Source of the DNA: Watersipora subatra | Lineage: Eukaryota > Bryozoa > Gymnolaemata > Cheilostomatida > Watersiporidae | Assembly (NCBI RefSeq): GCF_963576615.1 | Contig: NC_088717.1 | Location: 36,518,302-36,582,301, forward strand | DNA length: 64,000 nt | Direction of reading: 5' to 3' | Shown: positions 53,401 to 62,235 of the stretch, one piece after another | How positions within the stretch are numbered: position 1 is the first letter of the stretch | Layout of the letters: the number at the start of each line of letters is the position of its first letter | Translations under genes and position numbers: made by a program | Notes under the pieces: model-generated | Seen by the model: the letters and a program-made list of their open reading frames with translations, nothing else | What the model was told of the DNA's origin: nothing | Database searches by the model: none

Positions 53401-54354
53401 TAAAAAAAGTTTAAACAATTGATTTAAATTGACATTGAAGGCATGAACTTCCCTTAATTAACTTGATGTAAAATTGCTGTAATCACGGACACTGAACCAA
53501 GTGCAATTGATAAGGGTAAAAAGGGAAAAGTTGTCAATACAAACAAAAAATGCTACAGTTATTGTGCAGTCATCATATCTAAAAAAGTTAGGTTTTTTCA
53601 TTTCAAGTGACATGAAATGAAAAAAGTTAGGTTTTTTCATTTCAAGTGACATGAAATGAAAAAAGTTATGTTTTTTCATTTCAAGTGACATGAAATGAAA
53701 AAACCTAACGAAAGAGTGAGTTTAGAACGATCTTGGAAAGGACTAGGTTATTTACATGTATTTTATGCTTTGTACAATGTGAAATCTCTATAATTTAAAC
53801 ATTTTTGAACTGGATTATTCATGTTGTAGAGGCATCTACTGTACATACATGTATGGGTAATGGTGTTTTATAGAATGGACACCATGCAGACTATGTTTCA
53901 TACGATAACTCGTTCTATGGTAGAACATCCGTTAAATTTAGTGAAGTGTTTCATTTTCTTGTTCTTCAAGTTTCAATATTTGTTACTTAAGTTTTGTTAG
54001 TCACATTTATAGTTAGCTCTGCGCTGTTTACACGGTGATGATATTAGCATTTTTAGCTTTGATAAATCTATTGATAAGTGTAATCACTCTGTGGTAAGTG
54101 AATCAATTGCAGCATCTTTATCACCCAAAATCCTAATGAATGGTTTGTAGCATGCTAAGGCTAAGATGGACCACACAATTGCTCACTATGAACAGCTCAG
54201 ATCACTAGGTGTTGACTTGACTCAATATATTTTGAATGAGGCAGCCATCCCCGAAAAGGTTACAAAGATTGTATCAGGCAAGGAGGGAAGGGCTAACCCA
54301 TCACCTAACATTCACTTTCATATGGGCAGTTCTAATCACAATGTGGCTTTATAG
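41374..54354 (+). CDS. Uncharacterised SPFH/band-7-like protein with coiled coil, 421 aa, 9 exons
   Basis: Exons: 41374-41418, 42336-42496, 44990-45169, 45831-45942, 46039-46122, 47280-47359, 49555-49741, 50883-51095 and 54151-54354. The total is 1266 bases, exactly 422 codons, and all phases agree. Residues 1-135 contain repeated GP-P motifs (LVDGPQRIFLW, HFNGPCSMFRVP, IYGPKMVVPKSNEWL) like the beta repeats of vault or SPFH-type proteins. Residues 135-290 (LRLVPDQFYYNVDEIRTSDN, DDPIGDIISCICADV, GIRVTKVVFRGYFAAPTIQS) resemble an SPFH/band-7 fold. Residues 300-375 form a charged coiled coil (EKEQQSQEMQDRELSSERER), and the end is GSSNHNVAL. There is no signal peptide or membrane segment. SPFH proteins assemble rings at membranes, but I infer no specific role here. 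Confidence 0.88.
42336..42496 (+). CDS. SPFH-like gene, exon 2
   Basis: The acceptor is TCTGACAG. Encodes AIVYNLEGQARLVDGPQRIF, LWREKIEMLKRFTASQSEYL and IVKFRDGRVEHFN, an alternating beta pattern; ends two bases into a Gly codon before GTAAAC. Confidence 0.9.
44660..44816 (+). repeat. tRNA-derived SINE, copy 1
   Basis: Has a B-box-like GAGTTCGAATCCTGG at tRNA spacing from a degenerate A box, then a body ending GCTCTTATTATAGTAAAGAT. The same 3' body occurs at 56230-56370. Lies in the intron before exon 3 of the SPFH-like gene. Confidence 0.55.
44990..45169 (+). CDS. SPFH-like gene, exon 3
   Basis: The acceptor is TTTTTCAG. Encodes PCSMFRVPTLHDTIRVRKAI, TLDAHEAIVVYRHNGDASER and HLIYGPKMVVPKSNE, with the Trp codon split at the donor. 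The preceding in-frame ATG (44958) lies before the acceptor. Confidence 0.92.
45831..45942 (+). CDS. SPFH-like gene, exon 4
   Basis: Completes the Trp then LHTFCWHGVDPENKTRYIAA and FTKLRLVPDQFYYN; donor GTACGT, phase 0. Confidence 0.92.
46039..46122 (+). CDS. SPFH-like gene, exon 5; donor lies in a decayed minisatellite
   Basis: 28 codons, VDEIRTSDNGLVRVKLMIFH and EIHDVNAM. The donor context CCATG then GTAGGTTTGC is repeated in diverged form through 46590. Retention of this intron would add a hydrophobic tail (VGLLLLLLICHDMC and more) to a stop at 46224. Confidence 0.92.
46117..46590. repeat. Decayed 35-40-bp minisatellite starting at a splice donor
   Basis: About a dozen diverged units of CCATGGTAGGTATGCTATTG plus TTGTTTCTCATTG. 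The first unit spans the exon 5 donor of the SPFH-like gene. Both strands stay open for more than 100 codons, with spurious hydrophobic frames. Confidence 0.75.
47280..47359 (+). CDS. SPFH-like gene, exon 6
   Basis: The acceptor is GTGTTGCAG. Encodes ISATDDPIGDIISCICADVT and SFTASR with the Thr codon split; donor GTAAGT. Confidence 0.9.
47467..47870. mobile_element. mariner-like MITE fragment, relative of 8584-9346
   Basis: The left end CAGTCAAACTTCGACATATG is similar to other mariner-type ends. The interior shares CTGAGCTCGTAAGTCA, AAATTACTAAGTACAGATTA and GCAATAAAATGTAACATCA with the 8584 element in the same order. The right end is not recognisable. Confidence 0.6.
47990..48100. repeat. 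MITE end fragment, also at 53710-53845
   Basis: AATATCTTGGAACGGATTAC, TTCACATGTATTTTA and ATAACGTAAGTTCCCTATAA, followed by ATTTATGTTGTAG, recur in order in the second copy. No complete element is visible. Confidence 0.5.
48101..48215. repeat. Perfect 24-bp-arm palindrome and second inverted repeat
   Basis: 48101-48124 and 48129-48152 are perfect inverse copies around AACA. Immediately after, ACTACCTACAGTAACT (48153 on) pairs with AGTTACTGTAGGTAGT near 48188-48203. A tall double hairpin or cruciform is possible. Confidence 0.9.
49555..49741 (+). CDS. SPFH-like gene, exon 7
   Basis: The acceptor is GTCTTTCAG. Encodes YADFVESSAELNDLGNYPHL, then GIRVTKVVFRGYFAAPTIQS and CHDEAIDKRTGLQLK, the segment most like the end of an SPFH domain; donor GTATTT in phase 0. 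Confidence 0.93.
49845..50408. repeat. Interspersed repeat, copy 2 of 2
   Basis: Relative of 24112-24705 in the same orientation on the plus strand. Lies in the intron between exons 7 and 8 of the SPFH-like gene. Confidence 0.7.
50883..51095 (+). CDS. SPFH-like gene, exon 8 (coiled coil)
   Basis: 71 codons rich in E, K, Q and R with heptad spacing: SSERERIARAHQLEIDQLKQ and LESTQEKHRLALEARKETDD; donor GTGAGT in phase 0. This long charged helix would drive self-assembly, as in flotillin- and prohibitin-like proteins. Confidence 0.93.
51536..51581. repeat. Hairpin
   Basis: GTGTTTGTAGCTATTGCA and TGCAATGGCTACAAACAC are inverse copies with one mismatch and a short ACAGG-type loop. Confidence 0.8.
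52060..52545. mobile_element. Putative MITE with CACACT-ATCGCAGTAT ends
   Basis: The left text TTCACACTATATCGCAGTAT and right text ATACTGAGATACAGTGTGGA are inverse with a few mismatches; the interior is non-coding. Target duplication is not clear. Confidence 0.45.
53581..53705. repeat. 39-bp minisatellite, three copies
   Basis: Each unit contains AAAAAAGTTAGGTTTTTTCA and ends in the palindromic CATTTCAAGTGACATGAAATG region, so every unit can form a hairpin. Confidence 0.9.
54151..54354 (+). CDS. SPFH-like gene, last exon
   Basis: The acceptor is GTTTGTAG. Encodes HAKAKMDHTIAHYEQLRSLG, VDLTQYILNEAAIPEKVTKI and, at the end, NIHFHMGSSNHNVAL then TAG at 54352-54354. The intron before it is 3.05 kb. 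Confidence 0.9.
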   Translation, partial: HAKAKMDHTIAHYEQLRSLGVDLTQYILNEAAIPEKVTKIVSGKEGRANPSPNIHFHMGSSNHNVAL

Positions 54355-54960
54355 AATATCAATACTACATTGTCAGGGCAAGAATTCAGACATTCGTCTT
54401 TGTCTGCCTGTTGTCAACTTCTCGCTCATTTCCTATTTCTATTTATCCTATTTTATGTATTTTCAAAGTATCCAAAGAGATTATCTTTATTATAAATGGT
54501 TCTTATACAATATATTTTTTTATTTATGCAGATATAATTTGTAAGTGATTTGGCCATGTGTAACAGTCAATGTTACAACTATTCTAGAAAGTTCTGATAA
54601 AGGTTTGTTTTAATATGCTGCATGTTTCCTTTTCCCTGTTGGCTGTGTTACCTGTATGTATGAAGACCTTCCATCTCCCAAAATATTTTTATTATATATG
54701 TAGTTCTTTTGTAATTTGATTGTGTAGTTTCTTTTGTGCTTTTGCTGCATCTGTATCAGGATGAACTACTTTTAAAAGTTGATAAATCATTTGATTTAAA
54801 TATATTTTATAATGTTGTGCAGTAATTCTAAATATATATTTAGTAGTCGTTGAATTTTTTTATATCTGCATTTCTTTGACATAAATAATTTGATTAAAGT
54901 GTACTGTTATGAGTACTCCAGCACTCATTTAGTAGCGCAGACCAGCTTATATCATACCTT
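54355..54960. other. 3' region of the SPFH-like gene
   Basis: AT-rich; it should carry the 3' untranslated region. No unambiguous AATAAA at the usual place was chosen. The frame at 54236-54544 is an out-of-frame shadow. Confidence 0.35.
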
Positions 54961-54966
54961 TATACC

Positions 54967-55912
54967 TGTACATCTCCTGTCACTGCCTGTACATCCCCTG
55001 TCACTACCTGTTGTACATCCTTGTCACTACTTGTACATCCCCTGTCACTACCTGTACATCCCCTGTCACTACCTGTACATCCCTTGTCACTACCTGTACA
55101 TCCCTGTCACTACCTGTACATCCCCTGACACTACCTGTACATTCCCTGACACTACCTGTACATCCCCTGTCACTATCTGTACATCCCCTGTCACTACCTG
55201 TACATCCCCTGTCACTACCTGTACATCCCCTGTCACTACCTGTACATCCCTGACGCTACCTGTACATTCCCTGTCACTACCTGTACAACCCCTGTCACTA
55301 CCTGTACATCCCCTGTCACTACCTGTACATCCTCTGTCACTACCTGTACATCCCCTGTCACTACCTGTACATCCCTGTCACTACCTGCACATCCCTGTCA
55401 CTACCTGCACATCCTGTCACTACCTGTACATCCTTGTCACTACCTGTACCTTCCTGACACTACCTGTACATCCTCTGTCACTACCTGTACATCCCCTGTC
55501 ACTACCTGTACATCCCCTGACACTACCTGTACATCCTTGTCACTACCTGTACATCCCCTGTCACTACCCGTACATCTCCTGTCACTACCTGTACATCCCC
55601 TGTCACTACCCGTACATCTCCTGTCACTACCTGTACATCCCCTGTCACTACCTGTACATCCCCTGTCACTACCTGTACATCCCCTGTCACTACCTGTACA
55701 TCACCTGACACTACCTGTACATCCTTGTCACTACCTTTACATCCCCTGTCACTACCTGTACATCCCCTGTCACTACCTGTACATCCCTGTCACTACCTGT
55801 ACATCCCTGTCACTACCCGTACATCTCCTGTCACTACCTGTACATCCCCTGTCACTACCTGTACATACCTGTCACTACCTGTACATCCCCTGTCACTACC
55901 TGAACATCCCTG
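54967..55912. repeat. 20-bp minisatellite, about 47 copies
   Basis: Unit CCTGTCACTACCTGTACATC, with 19-21-bp length variants that keep shifting the frame. All plus-strand frames read PVHPLSLPVHP- or TTCTSPV-type repeats. No start context or splice site supports translation. Confidence 0.97.
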
Positions 55913-56229
55913 TCACATTATAAACACTAGTACCATGACAGTCTAGTGTGCTCTCACTATGTTTACATGACACTCATGATCCGCAAATTTTAGCCAATCC
56001 GCAAGTTAACCGCATCATGGAAATGGCATAAATCCGCGACCTAAGGGGTTTTGCGATTCGCAAACCTTCATCAAATCCATCATGCTTGCGAATATTGGAA
56101 ACAGCACTTGCGAATGATGTGCATTAAAATGAAAAATTGTCAGGTGTACCAACAAAGCACACAGAACAAGTATGTGCACAAGAATTCTAAAAAGTGGAAA
56201 ATAAAAAGGTCAAAAAGGTGAAGGTAAAT

Positions 56230-56370
56230 TCTGAAGGTGAATAATTAGATCAGGTGGTAGCTTGCTGGGACAGCCAAGCCGCATGTCTTGGGTTTATTTT
56301 CCATACAATGTAATTTTTTTCTAGCAAACTGGATGGATGGACAGCTCTTATTATAGTAAAGATTATAAGG
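56230..56370 (+). repeat. tRNA-derived SINE, copy 2
   Basis: An A-box-like GGTGGTAGCTTGCTGGGACA and a 3' body CAGCTCTTATTATAGTAAAG shared with 44660-44816. Confidence 0.5.
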
Positions 56371-57320
56371 TATGACTAAACAAGGATCATTAGCCAGCCA
56401 CTTTTACCTATGTATGCGAGTGTTAAACTAGTTTAAGGTGGTAAAGGAGCAGAGTTGTTAACATACGGTGTGTCATGTATGATGCTATGATGGATGTGAA
56501 GCGGGCAGCGTATTAGACAAACTTAATCGTTGCCAGTCGGCTGCAAACTTTCTGAATTGTATTACTTCTCATCGTTTCTGGTTATATTCTTGAGAGTATA
56601 TTTTTAGGCTATAATAAGGCTAGCATAGTTTATTACACAACTAATTACATGTGAGTTCAAAAAATACACGAACCCTAACTTTTGTTACTAAGTGTTCTAG
56701 GCATTAGTCCAACCTTCCAGTCTCTAAGTACTGCAACATTAGATTAGACTCATACTCGATACAAAGAACACTCTAAACTCTCTCTTTCCTCACTCTACAA
56801 GGACAACTAGGTATCTGAAAGCACCAACAGATTTTGGATTAAATTGACTGCATTGGTATAAAACATAATCAGACAGTTAAGACATTTGTACCAATTCAGA
56901 TCATCACACCAGTGGTTGAGTCGCACCAGCACTCTGCTTTTACCAGCAGGACCTTGCACCAACAAGCTGAGTTCATACATGTAGCTTGGCAGGTTTCCCT
57001 TTAGGAGCTGGTTAACCGGCTGTTTCCTTCTCCGTAACCCAGATAGGTACGGTATCTATCTCCAAGTAGTTTTGAAGCTGGAGTTGATTTTCCTCTGACA
57101 AGAAAATCGGAAGCAAGTAATTCCTACCCACAAAAAACTAGTTATGTTTATCCATAATTGAGTGCATGAGTCACGTTATAATTGTGTTTTTGTTTTATTG
57201 TTGTAATTGTCTTATTGAGTGTGTGCGTTATGTAAGTCTTTGCGATCTGCCATATCACAAGTGTTACAGCAAATCTGTTCGCTAATGTCTTTTTTTTTCG
57301 GTAAGTCATTCTCTGGAACC
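56371..57320. other. Intergenic, nothing recognised
   Basis: No exon, RNA gene or repeat family recognised. Confidence 0.35.
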
Positions 57321-57444
57321 ATGGCGGAAGCCAGTAATAAGGGCTTCGATGCTTTAAAACTGTGCACGTCGTCAACATTAGCGCAATATCAATGAAGCTG
57401 TAGGCTTAGGAGTAGCCGGACTTGACAAACTGTTGTTTTTGTAG

Positions 57445-57877
57445 AGTTGTCTCCCGACGAGCAAAACAACAGCTTGCCAAAATACGCACTGCATCTGATG
57501 CATCAGCTGCACTGAAAGGGAGTTGTTCTCTTTCGTCTATGCGGTTAAAGCATAAAACTGGTAAGGCCGGCACACTTTCGGCACATTAGCATGACTTGAC
57601 CTTTTAACATTTTGTGGAATTAGCTATCAAAGACCGGTGCACCATTTGCGATTTGCCAGTGACAAGGGAGATGACTGCAATGATGTTACAAATGAAAGTA
57701 TGTTGATTCGCTAGAGCGCTCTTTGTTGATGGTTGAAATAAACGACATATCCCTGTGCAGTCAGCCACAAACGCAGAGCATAGGTGTGCATATAAAAGGT
57801 GTGCGTACAAAAGACAGCAGAGCATTCATTCTCATTGTCTGAAATATATCACATTGATTGCCAGTTCTACTTATTAA
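57445..57877 (+). CDS. Hypothetical small Cys-rich protein, three exons
   Basis: Exon-like blocks 57445-57560, 57624-57697 and 57761-57877 join in consistent phase (1/2, then 0). They read VVSRRAKQQLAKIRTASDAS, then LKHKTAIKDRCTICDLPVTR and EMTAMMLQMK, then SATNAEHRCAYKRCAYKRQQ and SIHSHCLKYITLIASSTY before TAA. Acceptors (TTTGTAG, ATTAG, GTGCAG) and donors (GTAAGG, GTATGT) are good. The CxxC and the later CxxxxC plus HxHC could bind zinc. A Kozak-placed ATG at 57321 (MAEASNKGFDALKL) may be the start through a weak donor. The family is not recognised. Confidence 0.4.
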
Positions 57878-57878
57878 C

Positions 57879-57941
57879 ATGGATAACTTCTTAAAGAGTG
57901 TCTGGGGCGAAGCCACAAAGATTGTAGTCGACTTATTTCAT
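57879..57941 (+). CDS. Possible first exon of another gene
   Basis: ATG then DNFLKSVWGEATKIVVDLFH, followed by GTGAGT. A TATAAAAG at 57791 and initiator-like TCATT near 57828 precede it at ordinary core-promoter spacing. No continuation exon was recognised before the transposon at 58106. It competes with the terminal exon reading just upstream, and both are unproven. Confidence 0.25.
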
Positions 57942-58018
57942 GGTGAGTAGTATAAGTATATGCAAGAATTTAGATTTAACTTCTTGGTATATGCAATACT
58001 AACAGTAGAGTTCAGTTA

Positions 58019-58062
58019 GTTACACCATGACCAAGAACTTCAGTTCTTGGTCATGGTGTAAC
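58019..58062. repeat. Perfect 20-bp-arm palindrome
   Basis: 58019-58038 and 58043-58062 are exact inverse copies around TTCA. A second, imperfect hairpin with the same loop and arm core (AGAACTTCAGTTCT) follows at about 58073-58104 and ends in the target site of the next element. Confidence 0.93.
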
Positions 58063-58105
58063 TGCACTTCATGGTGTAACCAGAACTTCAGTTCTTGGTT
58101 ACACT

Positions 58106-58583
58106 CATAGATATATAAACCTAGATTGGCCAATAATAGCTATTCCTATCGGTTGCCTTGTCAGACTTAAATAGCATGACGTAACGTCATTGTATTGTAC
58201 CTCACGCTTGACTGCACTGTTGGTAACAATGGAGCTTATGAGGAGAATTTGACAAAATCACATTTATTTTCACATAAAAACCTTCTTGGATACATAATCC
58301 AGTAAACTAAGGCAATTCTGTGATAATATCTGATAACCACCTTAGATTAAAACTATAAAAGCTATGAATTGTTGCGAACAAATCATGAGCCATCAGGGCT
58401 TTATTTGCCACCCTCTCCTATCCCTATTCTCTCTTTTCCCCTTCTCCAAAGAAATGAGAAGGGGAAAAGAGAAGGGAGAAAGGAAAGGGGGGGGCAAATA
58501 GCCCACCCACTCGAAGAGCCAGACCCTGGCTAGGTAAATAGACTAATATCATGCTGAACTAAACATGACTAAATATGATGAGT
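58106..58583 (+). repeat. Left arm of the long-arm transposon
   Basis: About 478 bp, inverse of 60414-60875 at roughly 90% by eye. It includes CACGCTTGACTGCACTGTTG and TTGTTGCGAACAAATCATGA. Confidence 0.8.
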
Positions 58584-58739
58584 ATGCAAGTATGTCTTAA
58601 GTTAAAATGAGACAAAATGATTATTTTACAGCTGGCTATGTAGCTGGCTAGGTCACCAAAGCTGAAATGTAATGATTGTACCACTAGCATCGTAGATGTT
58701 ACCAACTATGATGTAAACCAAGCAACGAATTCCCTAATC

Positions 58740-58822
58740 ACAGTTAAGAATCGTGGTGGCTTGACTCTGTCTTCGCTTGTGGTGATTGAGGTTTGCAACC
58801 ACAGTGAGAAAGCGACGAGAGT
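58740..58822 (+). pseudogene. P-type transposase remnant
   Basis: The plus frame reads VKNRGGLTLSSLVVIEVCNH and SEKATRVA before two TAG codons. NRGGL-PS followed by an acidic/hydrophobic helix is typical of P/THAP9-type transposases near the C-terminus. Only about 30 residues survive. Confidence 0.35.
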
Positions 58823-58919
58823 CGCTTAGTAGTGCTGGATTGGTGAAAAACTTTTTCAGGCTAGCACTAAGTGCTGCCATGGAGAAGTTGCTGAGGTTCA
58901 ACATCATGCTATTGTTTAG

Positions 58920-59796
58920 AGGTTGACTTGCAATAAAATTCACATTACAGTTATTTGGTAACAAAAGATTCACAATGTCTTACTCTGTTGTGTTGTAGGT
59001 GCCAAATATGTGGAAATGTGATTACAAGCTCTTAAAAGTTAAAAAACGAACAGTTAATCGCAACCACACGAGACCGCCGTAGTTTGGATTCGCTTTCCCA
59101 AACGGCTCAAATGGGACGTAGTTGTTAAAGGATGGTTTCTGTTTACACTTTCATGCAACCTCATTCGTCAAAATATTTTTATAAGTATACTTCACGCATT
59201 CAATAAAACCATGTCTATTGTTCTTACGCGTCTGTTTTATCGTCATTGTAATGCTGTCACTTTTAGCACTGATATCTTATAACTTACCGTAAAAAATCGT
59301 TAAACTTTTTAACCTTAGCTCGAAGGAGTACATATCATTGTCTGATAATCATGACGAGCCTGTTGGTCACCTGTGATAATCGAAAAGTGCTGCAAAAATT
59401 ATTTTCGAAGTATTGGGTCACTTGATCAGATTACGACTTGACGATTGAATAATGCCGAAACAAAACTGTAAAGTAGCGAGCATCTATATTTGATACGGGG
59501 TATTCGGAAAAAACCCGAAGTGTTTGTCATAAACTAGTGCTACGATAAGTTTTATATTTAGCTTTTTATTGGCTTTTCAATTCACGTGAGAACATCACGT
59601 GACAAGACGATAACCAGACTGTAATGACGTCATCGAAATAAAGAGATTCCAATCTGCGGCGGTTTTTCGTTTTTGAGCTTTTAAATGCTTGTAATCACAT
59701 TTCCACGTATTTGGCACCTACAACACAACAGAGTAAAACATGGCAAATATTTTGATACCAAATAAATGTAATGTGAATTTTGTTGCAAGTCAACCT
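58920..59796. mobile_element. piggyBac-type MITE, copy C, nested
   Basis: Same family as 3489 and 31387. The right side retains TTAA at 59797-59800; the left target reads TTAG (one change). It is inserted inside the long-arm transposon, so it is younger than that insertion. Confidence 0.8.
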
Positions 59797-59814
59797 TTAA
59801 GCTACAAAAAACGG

Positions 59815-59900
59815 TCCACCTCAATACTATTGAGGCATTTACGACGAGGGCATCCTGAGGAACTTAAAAGCGCGTCTAAGAACCTTCAACCCAGCAAATT
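59815..59900 (+). pseudogene. BED-finger-like fragment
   Basis: YKKRSTSILLRHLRRGHPEE resembles the second half of BED zinc fingers of hAT transposases (STS-L--HL---H). The CxxC half is not seen. Its presence in a P-like element suggests capture or a nested old insertion. Confidence 0.3.
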
Positions 59901-60413
59901 TATTTTATCTTTAGTTTCTTTCACTAATACCAGAAGTTTTAGGGAAGTGATGGATTTTTGCTTTCCACTATGCTGGGTTATGTATTTTTATATTTGTGAA
60001 GTATTTCTTAACTAATCTCTTGTTGATTATAATAGCAGTTGAAAATAAAATCTGTAATAACAACACTAGCCAAATCGTGCCATTAATCTATCACCCATTG
60101 AATAGCATTGATCCACCAATGTCTAGCCATAAATTGTAGATTGCATCTATAAACCAAGCCACAAAATATATTGATTGGTGTGATAAGGGTTTCTTTTATC
60201 TCAGTTTATTGATGTCACAACATTAGGCTGTAATGGAACTATCTCTTAACCTTAAATGAATAAAAAATCGCGCGTGCTGACCCGGTCCGACCCGATCTTG
60301 GCCCTCATTGCTGACACCGAGTCTGGTCCGACCCTGCATTCCTCGGTCTCGTTCCAGCTCTAGCTAAGAAAGCCATTGATTCCATTTCCCTGATCCGATC
60401 AAAACTTCACAGG

Positions 60414-60875
60414 CTCATCATATTTCGTCATGTTTAGTTCAACATGATATTAGTCTATTTACCTAGCCAGGGTCTGGATCTTTGAGTGGGTGGGCTATTT
60501 GCCCCCCTTTCCTTTCTCCCTTCTCTCTTTTCCCCTTCTCACTTCTTCTTTGGAGAAGGGTAAAAGAGAAAATGGGGATAGGAGAGGGTGGCAAATAAAG
60601 CCCTGATGGCTCATGACTTGTTCGCAACAATTCATAGCTTTTAGTTTTAATCTAAGGTGGTTATCAGATATTATCACAGAATTGCTTTAGTTTACTGGAT
60701 TATGTATCCAAGAAGGTTTTTATGTGAAAATGTGATTTTGTCAAATTCTCCTCATAAGCTCCATTGTTACCAACAGTGCAGTCAAGCGTGAGGTACAATA
60801 CAATGACATTACACCATGCTATTTAAGTCTGACGGGCTTTTTCTCTATTGGCCAATCTAGGTTTATATATCTATG
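60414..60875 (-). repeat. Right arm of the long-arm transposon
   Basis: About 462 bp, inverse of the left arm. A single-stranded copy or transcript of the region could fold into a very long hairpin. Confidence 0.8.
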
Positions 60876-60883
60876 GTTACACT

Positions 60884-61156
60884 AAAGAACAGTACAGTCG
60901 AGTCAGTGCCCAGTGGAGTGAGTTAGTAGTACTATTATAGTAGGTAGAAGATACAGGTTGGCAGTAGCACAGAGTATTCGACCTACTGTACTGACTCAGT
61001 CAATAATGTAGAAAGTAATGTAAAGCAAGGCAAATGGTTTACTTAATAGCCAATGAGTTGAGTAATGCTGTTTCACATGTCATCTTGACAGTATCATAAT
61101 ATCCTATTGTTTTTGCATCATAATTGTGGATGTAAAAATTTTTTGAGTAGCCTTAC
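60884..61156. other. Intergenic or intron, nothing recognised
   Basis: Probably an intron of the minus-strand integrase-like gene, whose next exon was not found. Confidence 0.3.
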
Positions 61157-61628
61157 CATTAGCCTCACGATGCACTCTACGTTTTATTCGAGTTCTCCTC
61201 GGCCTTGTAGCTCTTCCAGCATCAATAATGGAGAGAATATCAATCACTGTTTTCCTAAAATAATATTTGCTATATAACGGTTGGAACAAAAATGACAGTG
61301 TGAAGCCTGTCAAGTATGGGGGCAAGAGAGGATAGGCAACATGTTTATACAGAACTACATGGAAAGACAAACCTTTCACAAAACAAATTCTAGCGTAACC
61401 ATCAAATATTTAAACTAACTGATTTAAGCTCAATTTAATAAACCATCTTACCTTCGCACCAGTAGGCCAAACTCTTTACGTAAAGTTTTCCATATGGCAA
61501 CATATCCTTGATACTCGTCAGAACTGTATATAATCTCCTTGATCGCAAATATTATGGTATCTAGTGAGGATTCCACTCCTTTATTCACTAATCCTAATTT
61601 GTTGAGGTGCCGCTGCGTAGTTCTAACA
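61157..61628 (-). CDS. Integrase-like protein, two exons (partial)
   Basis: Minus-strand exons 61628-61452 and 61254-61157 join in phase (2/1). The first reads VRTTQRHLNKLGLVNKGVES and YQGYVAIWKTLRKEFGLLVR. The second reads KTVIDILSIIDAGRATRPRR and IKRRVHREANG. This order (helix-turn-helix-like TTQRHL, GYxAIWxTLRxEFGLxV, a D-G-R-R-RR segment) is that of the region before the DDE core in a family of animal integrase-domain proteins, where a GPN-WH-DGYDKL block normally follows. That catalytic core is not in reach of the exons seen. It may be a domesticated or transposon gene. Confidence 0.5.
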
Positions 61629-61749
61629 CTGCATTGATAATAAGAAATATGTGTTCTTTTGATCTTTCGTTAAAATGAATCCAAATGAGAGAATTAGTTG
61701 GCCGGCTTAGATATTGACTGATTCCTTATTTCCCTTTGCATGTTACACA

Positions 61750-61751
<2 letters not shown>
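61629..61751. other. Nothing recognised
   Basis: Short AT-rich stretch upstream of the integrase-like exon. Confidence 0.3.

Positions 61752-61801
<50 letters not shown>
61752..61801. repeat. (TA)n microsatellite
   Basis: About 25 TA units. Confidence 0.97.
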
Positions 61802-61809
<8 letters not shown>

Positions 61810-62162
61810 ATTAAGAACTGAAAACTTTTAAAACATTTTACAACTTAAAGTTTCATGGTTGCTACCATTCATCAGGTAAAATTAAAATGAACTGAAGCTC
61901 ATATGACTGTACGTAAAAACACATCGAGTAGCTTAACGATAAAGGCCAGCTACATATACAGTAATACAACAATTTAATTGGTTCATGTCACAGCATTGCA
62001 AATTAAGTGCTTATTTGAATGTCTGCACTTTGACACAAGTTCGTTTCTTGAGTTTAAGCTTGCAAGCTCAGGTTTGTATAGAATGAAGTATTTCTCCCAA
62101 ATACACAAATTACAGCGTTTACTGGTCTATACTGGTTTATATACTGGTTTACTGGTCTTACT

Positions 62163-62165
<3 letters not shown>
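61802..62165. other. Between two TA microsatellites, nothing recognised
   Basis: AT-rich. Contains a short ACTGGTTTA-type tandem repeat at 62120-62165 next to the second TA run. Confidence 0.4.

Positions 62166-62232
<67 letters not shown>
62166..62232. repeat. (TA)n microsatellite at the LINE 5' junction
   Basis: About 32 TA units running straight into retrotransposon coding sequence. Confidence 0.97.

Positions 62233-62235
<3 letters not shown>

Larger units (their letters stand above)
58106..60875. mobile_element. Long-arm P-like transposon, 2.77 kb
   Basis: An exact 8-bp duplication GTTACACT flanks it (58098-58105 and 60876-60883). The ends CATAGATATATAAACCTAGA are exact inverse copies, and the inverted arms extend to about 58583 on the left and 60414 on the right, including the (GA)-rich GGAGAAGGGG block and CCAGACCCTGGCTAGGTAAA-like text. 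Inside are a KNRGGLTLSSLVVIEV-like remnant near 58740-58820 (reminiscent of the C-terminal part of P-type transposases) and STSILLRHLRRGHPEEL near 59822 (BED-finger-like). A piggyBac MITE is inserted between them. Confidence 0.8.

Noticed and set aside
54890..55708. 272-codon open frame of PVHPLSLPVHP repeats
   Set aside because: Pure 20-bp minisatellite with length changes that shift frames; no splice or start context.
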